From Streptomyces thermolilacinus SPC6 (GTDB lineage: Bacteria; Actinomycetota; Actinomycetes; Streptomycetales; Streptomycetaceae), in assembly GCF_000478605.2 (NCBI RefSeq), contig NZ_ASHX02000001.1, positions 682,001 to 746,000 of the forward strand: a stretch of 64,000 nt of DNA. The letters are read 5' to 3'. The notes beneath the pieces were generated by a model. That model searched no databases. It saw nothing but the letters and a program-made list of their open reading frames with translations, and had not been told where the DNA came from. The position numbers and the translations under genes were made by a program. Positions 16,327-25,248 of the stretch are shown piece by piece; position 1 is the stretch's first letter, and the number at the start of each line of letters is the position of its first letter.

Positions 16327-17664
16327 TCACTCCTTGCGGGGTCCGGGGCCGGTCTTGGCCAGCTCGGGCGACGCCGTGTCGAGGGGGACCTGCCAGGAGC
16401 GGACCAGGCCGAGCTGCACGGCCTGGCGGGGCAGTGCGGCGTCCAGGAGCCAGTCGGCCGCGACCCGCACCCGGTTGCCGGGCATGGCGGCCAGGTGGTA
16501 GCCGCGGGTGACGGCTCCGGCGACGATGCCCGACAGGGGGACGCCGAGCGGGTTCGCGGCGGCCTTGACCCCGCCGAGGTCGACGGCGAAGCCCAGGTCG
16601 CTGTGGCGGTACGGGACGGGCTCGCCGACGCCGAGGGACGCGGCGACGTTGCGGGCGGCGACCTTGCCCTGTCGCGCCGCGTGCTGCGCGGTCATGGGCG
16701 TGAACTCGCCCGGCCGGTGCAGGTCCGGTACGGCGGCCGCGTCGCCGCAGGCGAAGACACCGGGCTTGCCCGGGACCTCCAGCTGCGGGGTGACGACGAG
16801 GCGGCCGCGTTCGACGGGCAGGCCCAGCTCGGAGACGAGCGGGTCGGGGCGTACGCCGACGCACCAGATGAGCGAGCGTGTCTTCACGAACTCGCCCGTG
16901 CTCAGCAGGACTCCCTCGCGTGTGGACTCCTTGACGGAGGTGCCCATGCGGACGTCGACGCCGCGGGAGCGGAGCACCTGGTCGGCCGTGTCGGAGAGGC
17001 GCTGGTCGAGGCCCGGCAGGACACGGTCGGCGACGTCGAGGAGCAGCCAGCGGGGCCGTACGCCCTCGGGCCAGGCGGGGTGCTTGCGGACCAGCGCGTC
17101 GGTGAACATCTTGCCGTGGGCGGCGACCTCCGTGCCGGTGTATCCGGCGCCGACGACGACGAACGTGCAGCGCGAGGTGCACTCGGCGGGATCGGCGGCG
17201 GACGCGGCGAGCTCCACCTGACGGGTGATGTGGTCGCGCAGGTAGAGCGCCTCGGGCAGGCCGCGGAAGCCGGTGGCGTGCTCGGCGACGCCCGGGATGG
17301 GCAGCAGTTTGCTGACGCTGCCGACCGCGAGGACGAGCCGGTCGTAGCCGAGCTCGCCGGGGGTTCCCTCCGGGTCGGTGTAGTGGACGCGGCGGGCGTC
17401 GAGGTCGACGTGTCCGGCCTCGCCGAGGACCAGCCGTACGTGGCGCAGGGTGCCCGGCAGGGACACGGTGACGCGGCGGGGTTCGAGGACCCCGGCGGCG
17501 ACCTGCGGCAGCAGCGGCAGGTAGAGGAAATAGTCCGTGGGGTTGAGCAGGACGATCTCGGCACGTCCGCGCAGCGTGCGGGTGAGTTCGCGGGCGGTCT
17601 GGTATCCGGCGAAGCCGGCTCCGACGATGAGGACGCGCGGGCGGCGCCGCGGCTGGGTGGTCAC
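16327..17664 (-). CDS. Type II NADH dehydrogenase (NAD(P)/FAD oxidoreductase)
   Basis: A 445-residue flavoprotein. The FAD motif VLIVGAGFAGYQTA lies at 11-24, the NAD motif FVVVGAGYTGTEVA near 167-180, and VFACGDAAAVPD in the third FAD-contact region. It should transfer electrons from NADH to a quinone at the membrane without pumping protons. The C-terminus (about 385-430) contains amphipathic segments suited to membrane association. It sits between a small proline-rich membrane protein gene (27-base gap) and transketolase (1-base gap), all in one direction, which ties NADH reoxidation to pentose-phosphate flux under the same promoter. Confidence 0.9.
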   Translation of the reverse strand: MTTQPRRRPRVLIVGAGFAGYQTARELTRTLRGRAEIVLLNPTDYFLYLPLLPQVAAGVLEPRRVTVSLPGTLRHVRLVLGEAGHVDLDARRVHYTDPEGTPGELGYDRLVLAVGSVSKLLPIPGVAEHATGFRGLPEALYLRDHITRQVELAASAADPAECTSRCTFVVVGAGYTGTEVAAHGKMFTDALVRKHPAWPEGVRPRWLLLDVADRVLPGLDQRLSDTADQVLRSRGVDVRMGTSVKESTREGVLLSTGEFVKTRSLIWCVGVRPDPLVSELGLPVERGRLVVTPQLEVPGKPGVFACGDAAAVPDLHRPGEFTPMTAQHAARQGKVAARNVAASLGVGEPVPYRHSDLGFAVDLGGVKAAANPLGVPLSGIVAGAVTRGYHLAAMPGNRVRVAADWLLDAALPRQAVQLGLVRSWQVPLDTASPELAKTGPGPRKE

Positions 17665-17691
17665 TGGGCCTCCCGTGGATGGGCTTGTGGT

Positions 17692-18030
17692 TCAGGCTCG
17701 GTGGTGCGGTGCCTCCGGGTCGGCGGGCGGTCCGGGCGGCTGGGCCGGCTCGGCGGGCTGGGCCTCCGGCGGCGGGGGCGGCGCGACCGGTGCGGGGGAC
17801 GCTCCGGGCGCGACGACCCGAACCTCGCCTGGCTCCTCCGGCTCGCTGAGGTCCGTGGGCTCGGTCTCCGGTCCGGTGGGCTCCGGTTCGAGGGCGCGCA
17901 GCGGGTGGCGTTCGGCGGTGCGGGTGGCGCGGCGGCGGACCACCGTGACGAGCGCGGCCACCAGGGCACCCCCGAGCGCCGCGGTGGCCGCCCGTACCGG
18001 CTGCCGGGACCGCGGGGTCTTGTTCTTCAT
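17692..18030 (-). CDS. Small proline-rich membrane protein
   Basis: A 112-residue protein with a basic start (MKNKTPRSRQPVR), one hydrophobic segment (about 15-31) and a long Pro/Glu/Ala tail. I recognise no family. Its ATG has no Shine-Dalgarno sequence. GGGTAC of a SigB-type promoter lies 10 bases upstream on the minus strand, so the leader would be only a few bases long. It is the first gene of a unit with the NADH dehydrogenase and transketolase, which argues that it is real. Confidence 0.65.
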   Translation of the reverse strand: MKNKTPRSRQPVRAATAALGGALVAALVTVVRRRATRTAERHPLRALEPEPTGPETEPTDLSEPEEPGEVRVVAPGASPAPVAPPPPPEAQPAEPAQPPGPPADPEAPHHRA

Positions 18031-18040
18031 GGGGCGCCGG

Positions 18041-18065
18041 GTACCCGGCGCGCCGCCGGGTTAAC
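18041..18065 (-). promoter_or_regulatory. Probable SigB-type promoter of the NADH dehydrogenase-transketolase unit
   Basis: On the minus strand GTTA (18065-18062), a 15-base spacer and GGGTAC (18046-18041) fit the pattern except for the last base of the -35 element. The ATG follows 10 bases after the -10 element. Confidence 0.5.
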
Positions 18066-18188
18066 GGCCCGTGTCCGGCCACCCGCACCCCGATGTCCAT
18101 ATGTCGGGAAACCCGTCTCGCGATGTGGCGGGTTGGCGTAGCGTGGGCGGCCTGTACCGCCCACGAGGGAGACGGAGAGCACAGGCCC

Positions 18189-18992
18189 ATGAAGGACGCT
18201 GTCTACACACACGGACACCACGAGTCGGTGCTGCGCTCACACCGATGGCGTACGGCGGAGAACTCTGCGGCCTACCTGCTGGGCGAGCTGCGGCCCGGTC
18301 TGGACGTGCTCGACGTGGGGTGCGGTCCTGGCACGATCACGGCGGACCTGGCCGCGCGGGTGGCGCCGGGGCGGGTGACGGCGGTGGACGCGTCGGCGGG
18401 CGTACTGGAGCAGGCGCGGGAGGTCGCGGCGGAACGGGGTGTGAAGAACGTCGAGTTCGCGGTGGCGGACGTGCACGCGCTGGACTTCGCCGACGACTCC
18501 TTCGACGTCGTCCACGCCCACCAGGTGCTCCAGCACGTGGGGGACCCGGTCGGCGCGCTGCGCGAGATGCGGCGCGTGTGCCGGCCCGGCGGGGTCGTCG
18601 CCGTGCGGGACAGCGACTACGCCGGGTTCACCTGGTTCCCGGAGGTGCCGGCGCTGACGGAGTGGCTGGCGCTGTACCGGCGGGTGGCGCGGGGCAACGG
18701 CGGGGAGCCGGACGCCGGGCGGCGGCTGCTGTCCTGGGCGCGGGCGGCGGGGTTCACCGACATCACGCCGACTGCGGCGGCGTGGTGTTTCGCCACGCGG
18801 GAGGACCGCGCGTGGTGGAGCGCGCTGTGGGCGGACCGCACGACGGAGTCGGCGTACGGGCGGCTCGCGGTGGAGGGCGGCCACACGTCACCGGAGCGGC
18901 TGGCGGCGGTCGCCGGGGGCTGGCGGGAGTGGGGGGCCTGCGACGACGGCTGGTTCGCCGTGCCGCACGGGGAGATCCTCTGCCGGGTGTGA
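18189..18992 (+). CDS. Class I SAM-dependent methyltransferase
   Basis: A 267-residue Rossmann methyltransferase. The SAM-binding motif I is VLDVGCGPGTI (about 41-51), motif II gives VTAVDASAGVLEQA, and the acidic loop after strand 4 reads VADVHALDF. The sequence then continues through FDVVHAHQVLQHV as in UbiE/COQ5-like enzymes. The substrate is unknown; the Trp-rich C-terminal part (AAAWCFATREDRAWWSALW) may form the acceptor pocket. The ATG has GGAGAGC ten bases upstream. It stands alone, 24 bases before the leaderless VOC gene. Confidence 0.85.
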   Translation: MKDAVYTHGHHESVLRSHRWRTAENSAAYLLGELRPGLDVLDVGCGPGTITADLAARVAPGRVTAVDASAGVLEQAREVAAERGVKNVEFAVADVHALDFADDSFDVVHAHQVLQHVGDPVGALREMRRVCRPGGVVAVRDSDYAGFTWFPEVPALTEWLALYRRVARGNGGEPDAGRRLLSWARAAGFTDITPTAAAWCFATREDRAWWSALWADRTTESAYGRLAVEGGHTSPERLAAVAGGWREWGACDDGWFAVPHGEILCRV

Positions 18993-19016
18993 TCCGATCC
19001 AACTACCCTGGCGGGT

Positions 19017-19367
19017 ATGGAGATCCTCGGTACCACACTGCGCGTCTGCGTGGATGACCTGGACGCCGCGGCGGCGTTCTACGAGCGGCTCACGGGAGCC
19101 CCCGCGCTGCGGTTCGAGCGCGGCGGGGTCCGCGTCGCGGCGGTCGGCTGCTTCCTGCTGATGAGCGGGCCCGAGTCGGAGCTGGAGGTGCTGCGCAAGG
19201 TCACGGCGACGATCGCCGTGGCGGACGTGGACGTGGCGCACGCGACGCTGACCGAGGTCGGCGCGAAGATCGTGGCCGGGCCGGTGCCCACCCCCGTGGG
19301 CCGCAACCTGATCGCGGTCCACCCGGACGGCTCGGTCTTCGAGTACGTGGACCGCCGCACCGAGTAG
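19017..19367 (+). CDS. VOC-superfamily (glyoxalase/bleomycin-resistance fold) protein
   Basis: A 116-residue single-domain protein with two beta-alpha-beta-beta-beta units (about 1-55 and 60-113). The start LRVCVDDLDAAAAFYERLTG and the end NLIAVHPDGSVFEYVDRR are typical. The metal-ligand positions (Glu/His) are only partly present, so it may bind rather than convert a ligand. The ATG has no Shine-Dalgarno sequence, and TACCCT lies seven bases upstream (19004-19009), which fits a leaderless mRNA. Confidence 0.8.
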   Translation: MEILGTTLRVCVDDLDAAAAFYERLTGAPALRFERGGVRVAAVGCFLLMSGPESELEVLRKVTATIAVADVDVAHATLTEVGAKIVAGPVPTPVGRNLIAVHPDGSVFEYVDRRTE

Positions 19368-19464
19368 GCGCCGGCGCGGAGCCCGGGAGGCGCGGCTCCG
19401 AGGGCGCGAAGGCCCCAGGGGCGTGAAGGCTCCCCGGGGCGTGAAGGCCCCGGCGCGGGGTCGG

Positions 19465-20043
19465 TCAACGGGGCGGGCCGCCGACGGGCGGAAGGGGCAT
19501 CTCGGCGGTGATCGCCCAGCGTTCGTGGTCGCGCCAGGCACCGTCGACGCGGAGCATCGCCGGGGAGAAGCCCTCCTTGCGGAAGCCCGCCCGCCGGACC
19601 AGGGCGATCGAACTCGCGTTACCAGGCTGGATGTTGGCCTCCAGGCGGTGCAGCCCGAGGGGGCCGAAGGCGTGGCGGACGACGAGCGCGACGGCCTCGC
19701 CCATCAGGCCGCGCCCTGCCGCGTGCGCGAAGGCGCCGTATCCGAGGGCGCCGCACTCGAACGCGCCCCGCACGATGTTGTTGATGTTGACGAACCCGGC
19801 GATGCCGCCGCCGTCGCGCTCGCACACCAGACAGCCGAGCCGGGCCGGGTCCTCGATGAGGGCACGGGCGTACGCGGCGTAGGCCGTGGCCGTGTCGGGC
19901 GGGAACAGCCAAGGATGATGGAGGTCCTTGCTCTCCCGCGCCCGGGCGGTGAACTCGTCGGCGTCCTCGTACCGGAAGGGCCGCAGGCCCACGCGGGGCC
20001 CCTCGGCCAGGTACGCGGGGCGCGGAGTGCTGACGTCGGACAT
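19465..20043 (-). CDS. RimJ/RimL-type GNAT N-acetyltransferase
   Basis: A 192-residue acetyltransferase. The GNAT fold is visible from VGLRPFRYEDADEF through the acetyl-CoA loop region AAGRGLMGEAV to HRLEANIQPGNASSIALVRR and a GFRKEGFSP strand, the pattern of ribosomal-protein or small-molecule N-acetyltransferases. The target is unknown. The ATG at 20043 has TAGCCT (minus strand, 20055-20050) six bases upstream and no ribosome site, so it is probably leaderless. It is divergent from the GntR gene, and the shared 125-base region contains the palindrome at 20079-20093. Confidence 0.85.
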   Translation of the reverse strand: MSDVSTPRPAYLAEGPRVGLRPFRYEDADEFTARARESKDLHHPWLFPPDTATAYAAYARALIEDPARLGCLVCERDGGGIAGFVNINNIVRGAFECGALGYGAFAHAAGRGLMGEAVALVVRHAFGPLGLHRLEANIQPGNASSIALVRRAGFRKEGFSPAMLRVDGAWRDHERWAITAEMPLPPVGGPPR

Positions 20044-20078
20044 CCGTACAGGCTAGGGCCCGGCCCGCACCCGCTCAA

Positions 20079-20093
20079 ACTTGTCAGACAAGT
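20079..20093. promoter_or_regulatory. 15-base palindrome, likely operator of the GntR regulator
   Basis: ACTTGTCAGACAAGT is a perfect inverted repeat about one central base. Its core TTGTCNGACAA recurs at the start of the adenosine deaminase gene (21034-21044). GntR-family operators have the form (N)GT(N)AC(N), which it fits. Confidence 0.7.
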
Positions 20094-20168
20094 ACGGATT
20101 GCCTGGCAGGTGGCGGGCGGCATACCGTGCGGGTGATCGACCGACGGGCGAACCAGGAGGTATCTGCG

Positions 20169-20915
20169 GTGGGCGGTGCGGAGCGGCGGCGTCCGGTCGT
20201 GGTGCTGTACGAGCGGATCGTGGACGCGATCAACGCCGGCACCTACCCGCCGGGCTCCACCCTGCCGTCCGAGCCGCGCCTCGCCGCCGAGCTCGGCGTC
20301 AGCCGCCCGGCGCTGCGCGAGGCGCTGCTGCTGCTCCAGGAGGACGGGCTGCTGTCGGTGCGCCGCGGTGTGGGCCGCACCGTCAACGACCGGCCGCCCC
20401 GGCGCGGCTTCGAGCACGTCCAGCCGCTGGAGGACCTGATCGGCGCGGGCGCCCCGGTCCGCGTACGGGCGCTGCTGCGCACCGTGGAGGCGCCGACGGA
20501 CTTCACCGCCCAGCACCTGCTGGCGCCCGTACGGGCCGAGCTGCGGTTCTGGGAGTCGCTGCTGGCGGCGGAGGGCACCGCGGCGGCGCTCAGCCAGGAG
20601 TGGGCGGCGCCCGACGAGGTGCTGGAGCGCGTCCACCCGGCCTTCGCCGAGGCCCTGCGGCGGGCGGCGGCGCCGGAGCGCACGTCGATGCTGGCCGTGC
20701 TGGCCGGGGCGTCGCGCGGGGTGGCGCTCGGGGCGCACAGCGCGGTCACGGCCACCCTGGTCGGGCAGCGGCGCGGGGAGCAGCTCGACCGGTCGGCGGA
20801 CACCCCCGCGGTGCTGGTCACCCAGGTCGTACGGGTCGGTCAGACCCCGGTCCTGGCGGCGAAGCACATGCTCCCGACGGGCGCGCCCGCGCTGCCGGTC
20901 CTGCAGTCCAACTGA
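20169..20915 (+). CDS. GntR-family (HutC/UTRA type) transcriptional regulator
   Basis: A 248-residue regulator. The winged helix-turn-helix (about 11-75) reads [20 protein letters not shown], then [20 protein letters not shown] and [14 protein letters not shown]. The C-terminal half (about 90-248) resembles a UTRA ligand domain and ends with paired strands ([20 protein letters not shown]). The chosen start is the GTG at 20169, eight bases after AGGAGG; the upstream GTG at 20127 has no such site. It probably controls itself and the adenosine deaminase gene, because both carry TTGTCNGACAA. A nucleoside or purine-related effector is inference. Confidence 0.87.
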   Translation: MGGAERRRPVVVLYERIVDAINAGTYPPGSTLPSEPRLAAELGVSRPALREALLLLQEDGLLSVRRGVGRTVNDRPPRRGFEHVQPLEDLIGAGAPVRVRALLRTVEAPTDFTAQHLLAPVRAELRFWESLLAAEGTAAALSQEWAAPDEVLERVHPAFAEALRRAAAPERTSMLAVLAGASRGVALGAHSAVTATLVGQRRGEQLDRSADTPAVLVTQVVRVGQTPVLAAKHMLPTGAPALPVLQSN

Positions 20916-21015
20916 CCGCCCGCAGGTGCCCGGCCGGGAGGCGCCACGGCGGCTCCCGCCGGGCTGCCGCGGCCGGGCTGTCGCAGGGGTCACGGCGGCC
21001 GCCGCGGCGGTGCCC

Positions 21016-21044
21016 TACACTCCGGACATGCACTTGTCTGACAA
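21016..21044 (+). promoter_or_regulatory. Leaderless promoter and operator of adenosine deaminase
   Basis: TACACT (21016-21021) lies six bases before the ATG, and there is no Shine-Dalgarno sequence. The operator-like TTGTCTGACAA (21034-21044) starts six bases after the first base of the ATG, so a bound repressor would block initiation of transcription. Confidence 0.65.
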
Positions 21045-22122
21045 CCTCGCCTCGACCGTCTCCGTCGCCGACTGGGTCCGCCGGGCCCCCAAGGCCGTGC
21101 TGCACGACCACCTGGACGGCGGTCTGCGCCCCGCCACGATCATCGAACTGGCCCGCGCGTGCGGCTACACCGGTCTGCCGACCGAGGACCCGGCCGAGCT
21201 GGCCGTGTGGTTCCGCGACGCCGCCGACTCCGGTTCGCTGGAGCGGTACCTGGAGACGTTCGCCCACACCTGCGCGGTCATGCAGACCCGCGAGGCGCTG
21301 TTCCGTGTCGCGGCCGAGTGCGCCGAGGACCTGGCGGCGGACGGCGTCGTCTACGCCGAGGTGCGCTACGCCCCCGAACAGCACCTGGCGGCCGGACTGA
21401 CCCTGGACGAGGTCGTCGACGCGGTCAACGAGGGCTTCCGCGAGGGTGAGCGCCGCACCGGCGGCCGCATCACCGTCGGCACCCTGCTGACCGGCATGCG
21501 CCACACGGACCGCTCGCTGGAGATAGCCGAGCTGACCGTCGCCCACCGCGACCGGGGCGTGGCCGGGTTCGACATCGCGGGCGGCGAGGTCGGCAACCCG
21601 CCGTCCCGCCACCTCCCCGCGTTCCAGCACCTCAAGCGGCACAACTGCCACTTCACGATCCACGCGGGCGAGGCCGTCGGCGCCGAGTCGATCCACGAGG
21701 CCGTGCAGGTGTGCGGCGCCGAGCGGATCGGCCACGGGGTGCGGATCACCGACGACATCGCCGAGGACGGCACGCTCGGCCACCTCGCCGCGTACGTCCG
21801 CGACAACCGCATCGCCCTGGAGGTCTGCCCGACCTCCAACCTCCAGACGGGCGCCGCGAAGGACTACGCCTCGCACCCCATCGACCAGCTGCGCCGCCTG
21901 GGCTTCCGCGTCACGCTCAACACGGACAACCGGCTCGTGTCCGGCACCACCATGAGCGAGGAGTTCCAGCACATGGCGGACGCGTTCCACTACGGCCCGG
22001 ACGTGTTCGAGGAGTTCACCGTCGCCGCCGTCGAGGCCGCGTTCCTGCCGCTGCCGGAGCGCCGCCGGATCATCGACGAGATCGTCCGCCCCGGCTACGC
22101 GGCGATCCGCGCCGCCGCCTGA
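21028..22122 (+). CDS. add: Adenosine deaminase
   Basis: A 364-residue zinc enzyme that converts adenosine to inosine. The metal and catalytic motifs are complete: [14 protein letters not shown] (two His), [14 protein letters not shown] (His and Glu), [21 protein letters not shown] and [13 protein letters not shown] (Asp). The length is normal for bacterial enzymes. The start codon region is unusual: there is no ribosome site, a -10-like TACACT ends six bases before the ATG, and codons 3-6 lie inside a GntR-type palindrome. It follows the GntR gene by 112 bases. A nested hairpin after the stop separates it from the convergent peptidase operon. Confidence 0.95.
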   Translation: MHLSDNLASTVSVADWVRRAPKAVLHDHLDGGLRPATIIELARACGYTGLPTEDPAELAVWFRDAADSGSLERYLETFAHTCAVMQTREALFRVAAECAEDLAADGVVYAEVRYAPEQHLAAGLTLDEVVDAVNEGFREGERRTGGRITVGTLLTGMRHTDRSLEIAELTVAHRDRGVAGFDIAGGEVGNPPSRHLPAFQHLKRHNCHFTIHAGEAVGAESIHEAVQVCGAERIGHGVRITDDIAEDGTLGHLAAYVRDNRIALEVCPTSNLQTGAAKDYASHPIDQLRRLGFRVTLNTDNRLVSGTTMSEEFQHMADAFHYGPDVFEEFTVAAVEAAFLPLPERRRIIDEIVRPGYAAIRAAA

Positions 22123-22155
22123 CGCCCGCCGCGGCACCGCCGCGGCACCGCCACA

Positions 22156-22236
22156 GCGCCCCGGCGCCCCGGCGGCTTCGCGACGGCCCGGTACGAGGCT
22201 CCCGTACCGGGCGCCGTACGAGGCCCGCCGGGGCGC
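22156..22236. terminator. Nested hairpin between convergent genes
   Basis: An outer stem GCGCCCCGGCG (22156-22166) pairs with 22226-22236. An inner stem CCCGGTACG (22187-22195) pairs with 22203-22211 around a seven-base loop. It lies between the stops of add and the carboxypeptidase gene. Confidence 0.7.
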
Positions 22237-22262
22237 CCGCACTCCCCCGGCTCCGCGCCGGG

Positions 22263-23240
22263 TCAGCGGAGTGCGGGCGTCTCCAGCGTGAGCGTCCCGG
22301 CGTCCGCGTCGAGCACGGCGGGCACGCCGAGCGGCACGGTCAGCGCGGGCGTGCCATGGCCGAAGCCCAGCTCCTCCACGACCGGCACGCCCAGCCCGCC
22401 GAGCCGGTCGAGCAGCACCGCGCGCACCGCCTCGTACGGGCCGCACTCCTCCCACGAGCCGAGCGCGACACCGGCGAGGCCGTCCAGCAGCCCGGCCCTG
22501 AGCAGCTGCGTCAGCATCCGGTCGATCCGGTACGGCTCCTCCCCCACGTCCTCCAGGAGCAGCAGCCCGCCGCGCAGCGACGCGCGCCCGTCGGGTGTGC
22601 CCAGCGCGGAGGCGAGCAGGCTGAGACAGCCGCCCACGGTGACGCCCCGCGCCCGCCCCGGCACCAGCGGCCGCGCCGTGCCCGCGCCGAGGACCCGTAC
22701 CGCTTCGGGCTCCATCAGGGTGGCCCGCAGCGACTCCTGGGTCGCTGCGTCCTTGAGGAAGGCCGCCGCCCCCGCCATCGGCCCGTGCAGGGTGGCGAGG
22801 CCCATGCGCTGGGCGAACGCCTCGTGGAGAGCCGTCGCGTCGCTGAAACCGACGAACACCTTCGGCCCGGCGGCCCGCATCGCGTCCCAGTCGAGCAGGT
22901 CCACGGTCCGCTGGGCGCCGTACCCGCCGCGGGCGCTGACCACCGCGTCCACGTCCGGGTCGCACCAGGCGGCCTGGAAGTCGCGGGCCCGGTCCTCGTC
23001 GGTGCCGGCCAGGTAGCGGAAGGCGGGGTGGCGGTCCAGGGCGTGCGGCAGGGCCACCGGGTCCAGGTCCCAGCCGCGCAGCAGGTCGAGACCGGCCGCG
23101 AGCCGCTCCTCCGGTACCGGCCCGGACGGCGCGACGACCGCGACCCGGGCGCCCGGCCGCAGCCGCTCCGGCCGGGTCAGCGGCGCCAGCGGCGGCACGG
23201 GAGAAGGGGGCGGCACGGGGGCCGACGCCGGGCGGCTCAC
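22263..23240 (-). CDS. LD-carboxypeptidase (peptidase S66)
   Basis: A 325-residue serine peptidase of the S66 (LdcA/MccF) fold. Conserved stretches are VAVVAPSGPVPEERL, SARGGYGAQRTVDLLDW, VFVGFSDATALH and the C-terminal GFGHGTPALTVPLG containing the active-site His. LdcA cuts the L,D bond of murein tetrapeptides during recycling; MccF relatives cleave peptide antibiotics, so either role is possible. It starts with a GTG overlapping the stop of the S9 peptidase gene (GTGA). It is the last gene of a four-peptidase operon. Confidence 0.88.
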   Translation of the reverse strand: MSRPASAPVPPPSPVPPLAPLTRPERLRPGARVAVVAPSGPVPEERLAAGLDLLRGWDLDPVALPHALDRHPAFRYLAGTDEDRARDFQAAWCDPDVDAVVSARGGYGAQRTVDLLDWDAMRAAGPKVFVGFSDATALHEAFAQRMGLATLHGPMAGAAAFLKDAATQESLRATLMEPEAVRVLGAGTARPLVPGRARGVTVGGCLSLLASALGTPDGRASLRGGLLLLEDVGEEPYRIDRMLTQLLRAGLLDGLAGVALGSWEECGPYEAVRAVLLDRLGGLGVPVVEELGFGHGTPALTVPLGVPAVLDADAGTLTLETPALR

Positions 23241-25228
23241 TTGTTCATCTCCAGCGGAGGCACATCGAGGCGGGAGATGCCGAACGTCTGCGCGTACAGC
23301 GCGAGTTCGGATTCCAGGGCGCGTACCAGCGTCTCCGCGCGCCGGAAGCCGTGCTCCTCCCCCGCGAACGCGAGGTACGCGTGGGGGACGCCCCGCCCTG
23401 CCATGCGCGCCAGGAACCGCTCGCTCTGCGCGGGCGGGCAGACCAGGTCGTCCAGCCCCTGGAGCAGCAGGAACGGGGCGTCGATCCAATCGACATGGCT
23501 CAGCGGGGAGCGCTCCTGGTAGCGGGCGGGCACCTCGGCGAGCGGCCCGACGAGCGACTCCAGGTAGTGCGACTCGAAGTCGTGGGTCTCCCCCGCCGTG
23601 CCCCACGCCTCCAGGTCGAGGACGGGGTAGCGGATGGCGGCGCAGGCGTACACGTCGGTGGTCGCCAGGGACGCGGCGGCCGTCCAGCCGCCCGCGCTGC
23701 CGCCCCGGATGGCGAGGCGGGCCGGGTCGGCGGTGCCCTCGGCGGCGAGCGCCCGGGCGACGGCGGCGCAGTCCTCCACGTCCACCACGCCCCACTGCTC
23801 GCGCAGCCGTTCCCGGTAGGCGCGGCCGTAGCCGGTGGAGCCGCCGTAGTTCACCTCGGCGACGCCGATGCCCCGGGAGGTGAAGTAGGCGATCTCCAGG
23901 TCGAGGACGAGGGGCGCCCGCCCGGTGGGCCCTCCGTGCGCCCACACGACGTACGGCGGCAGCTCGTCGTCGGGGGCGACCGTGTCGGGGTTGTGCGGCG
24001 GGTAGACGTGGGCGTGGATCTCCCGGTCGTCCAGGCCGGTGAAGGTGCGCAGCTGCGGCTCGGGGTAGTACACGGGGTCGACCGGGTCGTCGTGGGCGGC
24101 GCCGATGACGCGGGCGCGGCCGGTGCCGGTGTCCAGCTCCACCACCTCGTAGCCGCTGCGGGGGCTGGCGGCGACGCCGAAGACCCGGCTGCCGTGCGCG
24201 GCGAGGGTGGGCGCCCACTCGGTCCACGGCCCGGCGGCGTCCACCAGTTCGCCGGTCTCTGGGTCGAGGATGCCGAGCGCGGTGGTGCCCTTGCCGTGGA
24301 TGACGGCGACGAGCCCGCTGTCGAGGGGCTGGAACCAGCGCAGGCCCACCTTCCACAGCGGCCCGCCGAACTCCTCCTCGCGGCCCGCGCACAGGGCGGT
24401 CGCCGTGGTGGCGCCGGGCGCCTGCCGGTACGGTTCCCACCAGCCGCCACGGTCGGAGGCGTACAGCAGGGAGCCGTCGGACGCCCAGTCCACCTGGCAG
24501 ACCGACTCGTCCACGGCCCCGGCGACCGGCGTGACGGAGGCGAACGGGCCGCCGTCCACGACGTCGCCGGTCATCACGAGCGTGCCGTCCCACGGCATGA
24601 GCGGGTGGTCCCAGGCGAGCCAGGCGGCCTTGCGGCCGTCCGGGGAGAGCCGGGGACCTGTGACGAACCGGTGCCGGTCGTCCGTCAGTTCCCGTATCGC
24701 GGTGCGGTCCCCGGCCGCCGACCCGTCGAGCGGTACGGCGGCGATGACGCGCCGCACGTCGCCGGGGCCCTCGCCGGTGTACTCCTCCAGGACGCACCAC
24801 ACCTCGGTGCCGTCCGGGTGGAACACCGGGTCGGCCCAGCGCAGCCCGCCGCCCGTCGCGGAGACCGGGGTGAGCGGGCGGGGCGGGGCGTCGCCGTCCG
24901 GTTCGTACGCGTACAGCCGCTGGTCGGGGAAGTGGCAGAAGACGACGAGCGGCCCGGCGCCGCCGTCCCGCGCGGTGCCCGCCCACGGCTGCCCGCCGTA
25001 CTCGACGACGCGGCTGCGGACGTTCCACGGGGCCGGCAGGACGGACACCTCGGCGCCGTCGGCGGTGCGGCGGACCAGCGCGCGGCGGCCGCCCTCGGCG
25101 GGCCGCGGCGCGGTCCACCACACTTCGTCGCCGACCGTCCCGACGAACTCCGGCAGCCCGTCGTGCGCGGCGGCGAGACCCGCCTCGATCGGCGACGGCC
25201 ACGTTCCGTAAGGCCCCGTGGGCACCAT
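23237..25228 (-). CDS. S9 prolyl oligopeptidase-family serine peptidase
   Basis: A 663-residue protein with an N-terminal beta-propeller (about 1-400) and a C-terminal alpha/beta hydrolase. The catalytic triad is visible as Ser in IRGGSAGGWTAA, Asp in LLQGLDDLVCPP and His in FAGEEHGFRR. No signal peptide is present, so it acts in the cytoplasm on short peptides, as acylaminoacyl or dipeptidyl peptidases do. The ATG has GGGGGAG six bases upstream. It sits 20 bases after the M20 gene and overlaps the S66 gene. Confidence 0.9.
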   Translation of the reverse strand: MVPTGPYGTWPSPIEAGLAAAHDGLPEFVGTVGDEVWWTAPRPAEGGRRALVRRTADGAEVSVLPAPWNVRSRVVEYGGQPWAGTARDGGAGPLVVFCHFPDQRLYAYEPDGDAPPRPLTPVSATGGGLRWADPVFHPDGTEVWCVLEEYTGEGPGDVRRVIAAVPLDGSAAGDRTAIRELTDDRHRFVTGPRLSPDGRKAAWLAWDHPLMPWDGTLVMTGDVVDGGPFASVTPVAGAVDESVCQVDWASDGSLLYASDRGGWWEPYRQAPGATTATALCAGREEEFGGPLWKVGLRWFQPLDSGLVAVIHGKGTTALGILDPETGELVDAAGPWTEWAPTLAAHGSRVFGVAASPRSGYEVVELDTGTGRARVIGAAHDDPVDPVYYPEPQLRTFTGLDDREIHAHVYPPHNPDTVAPDDELPPYVVWAHGGPTGRAPLVLDLEIAYFTSRGIGVAEVNYGGSTGYGRAYRERLREQWGVVDVEDCAAVARALAAEGTADPARLAIRGGSAGGWTAAASLATTDVYACAAIRYPVLDLEAWGTAGETHDFESHYLESLVGPLAEVPARYQERSPLSHVDWIDAPFLLLQGLDDLVCPPAQSERFLARMAGRGVPHAYLAFAGEEHGFRRAETLVRALESELALYAQTFGISRLDVPPLEMNK

Positions 25229-25248
25229 GGACGACTCCCCCCTGAGGG

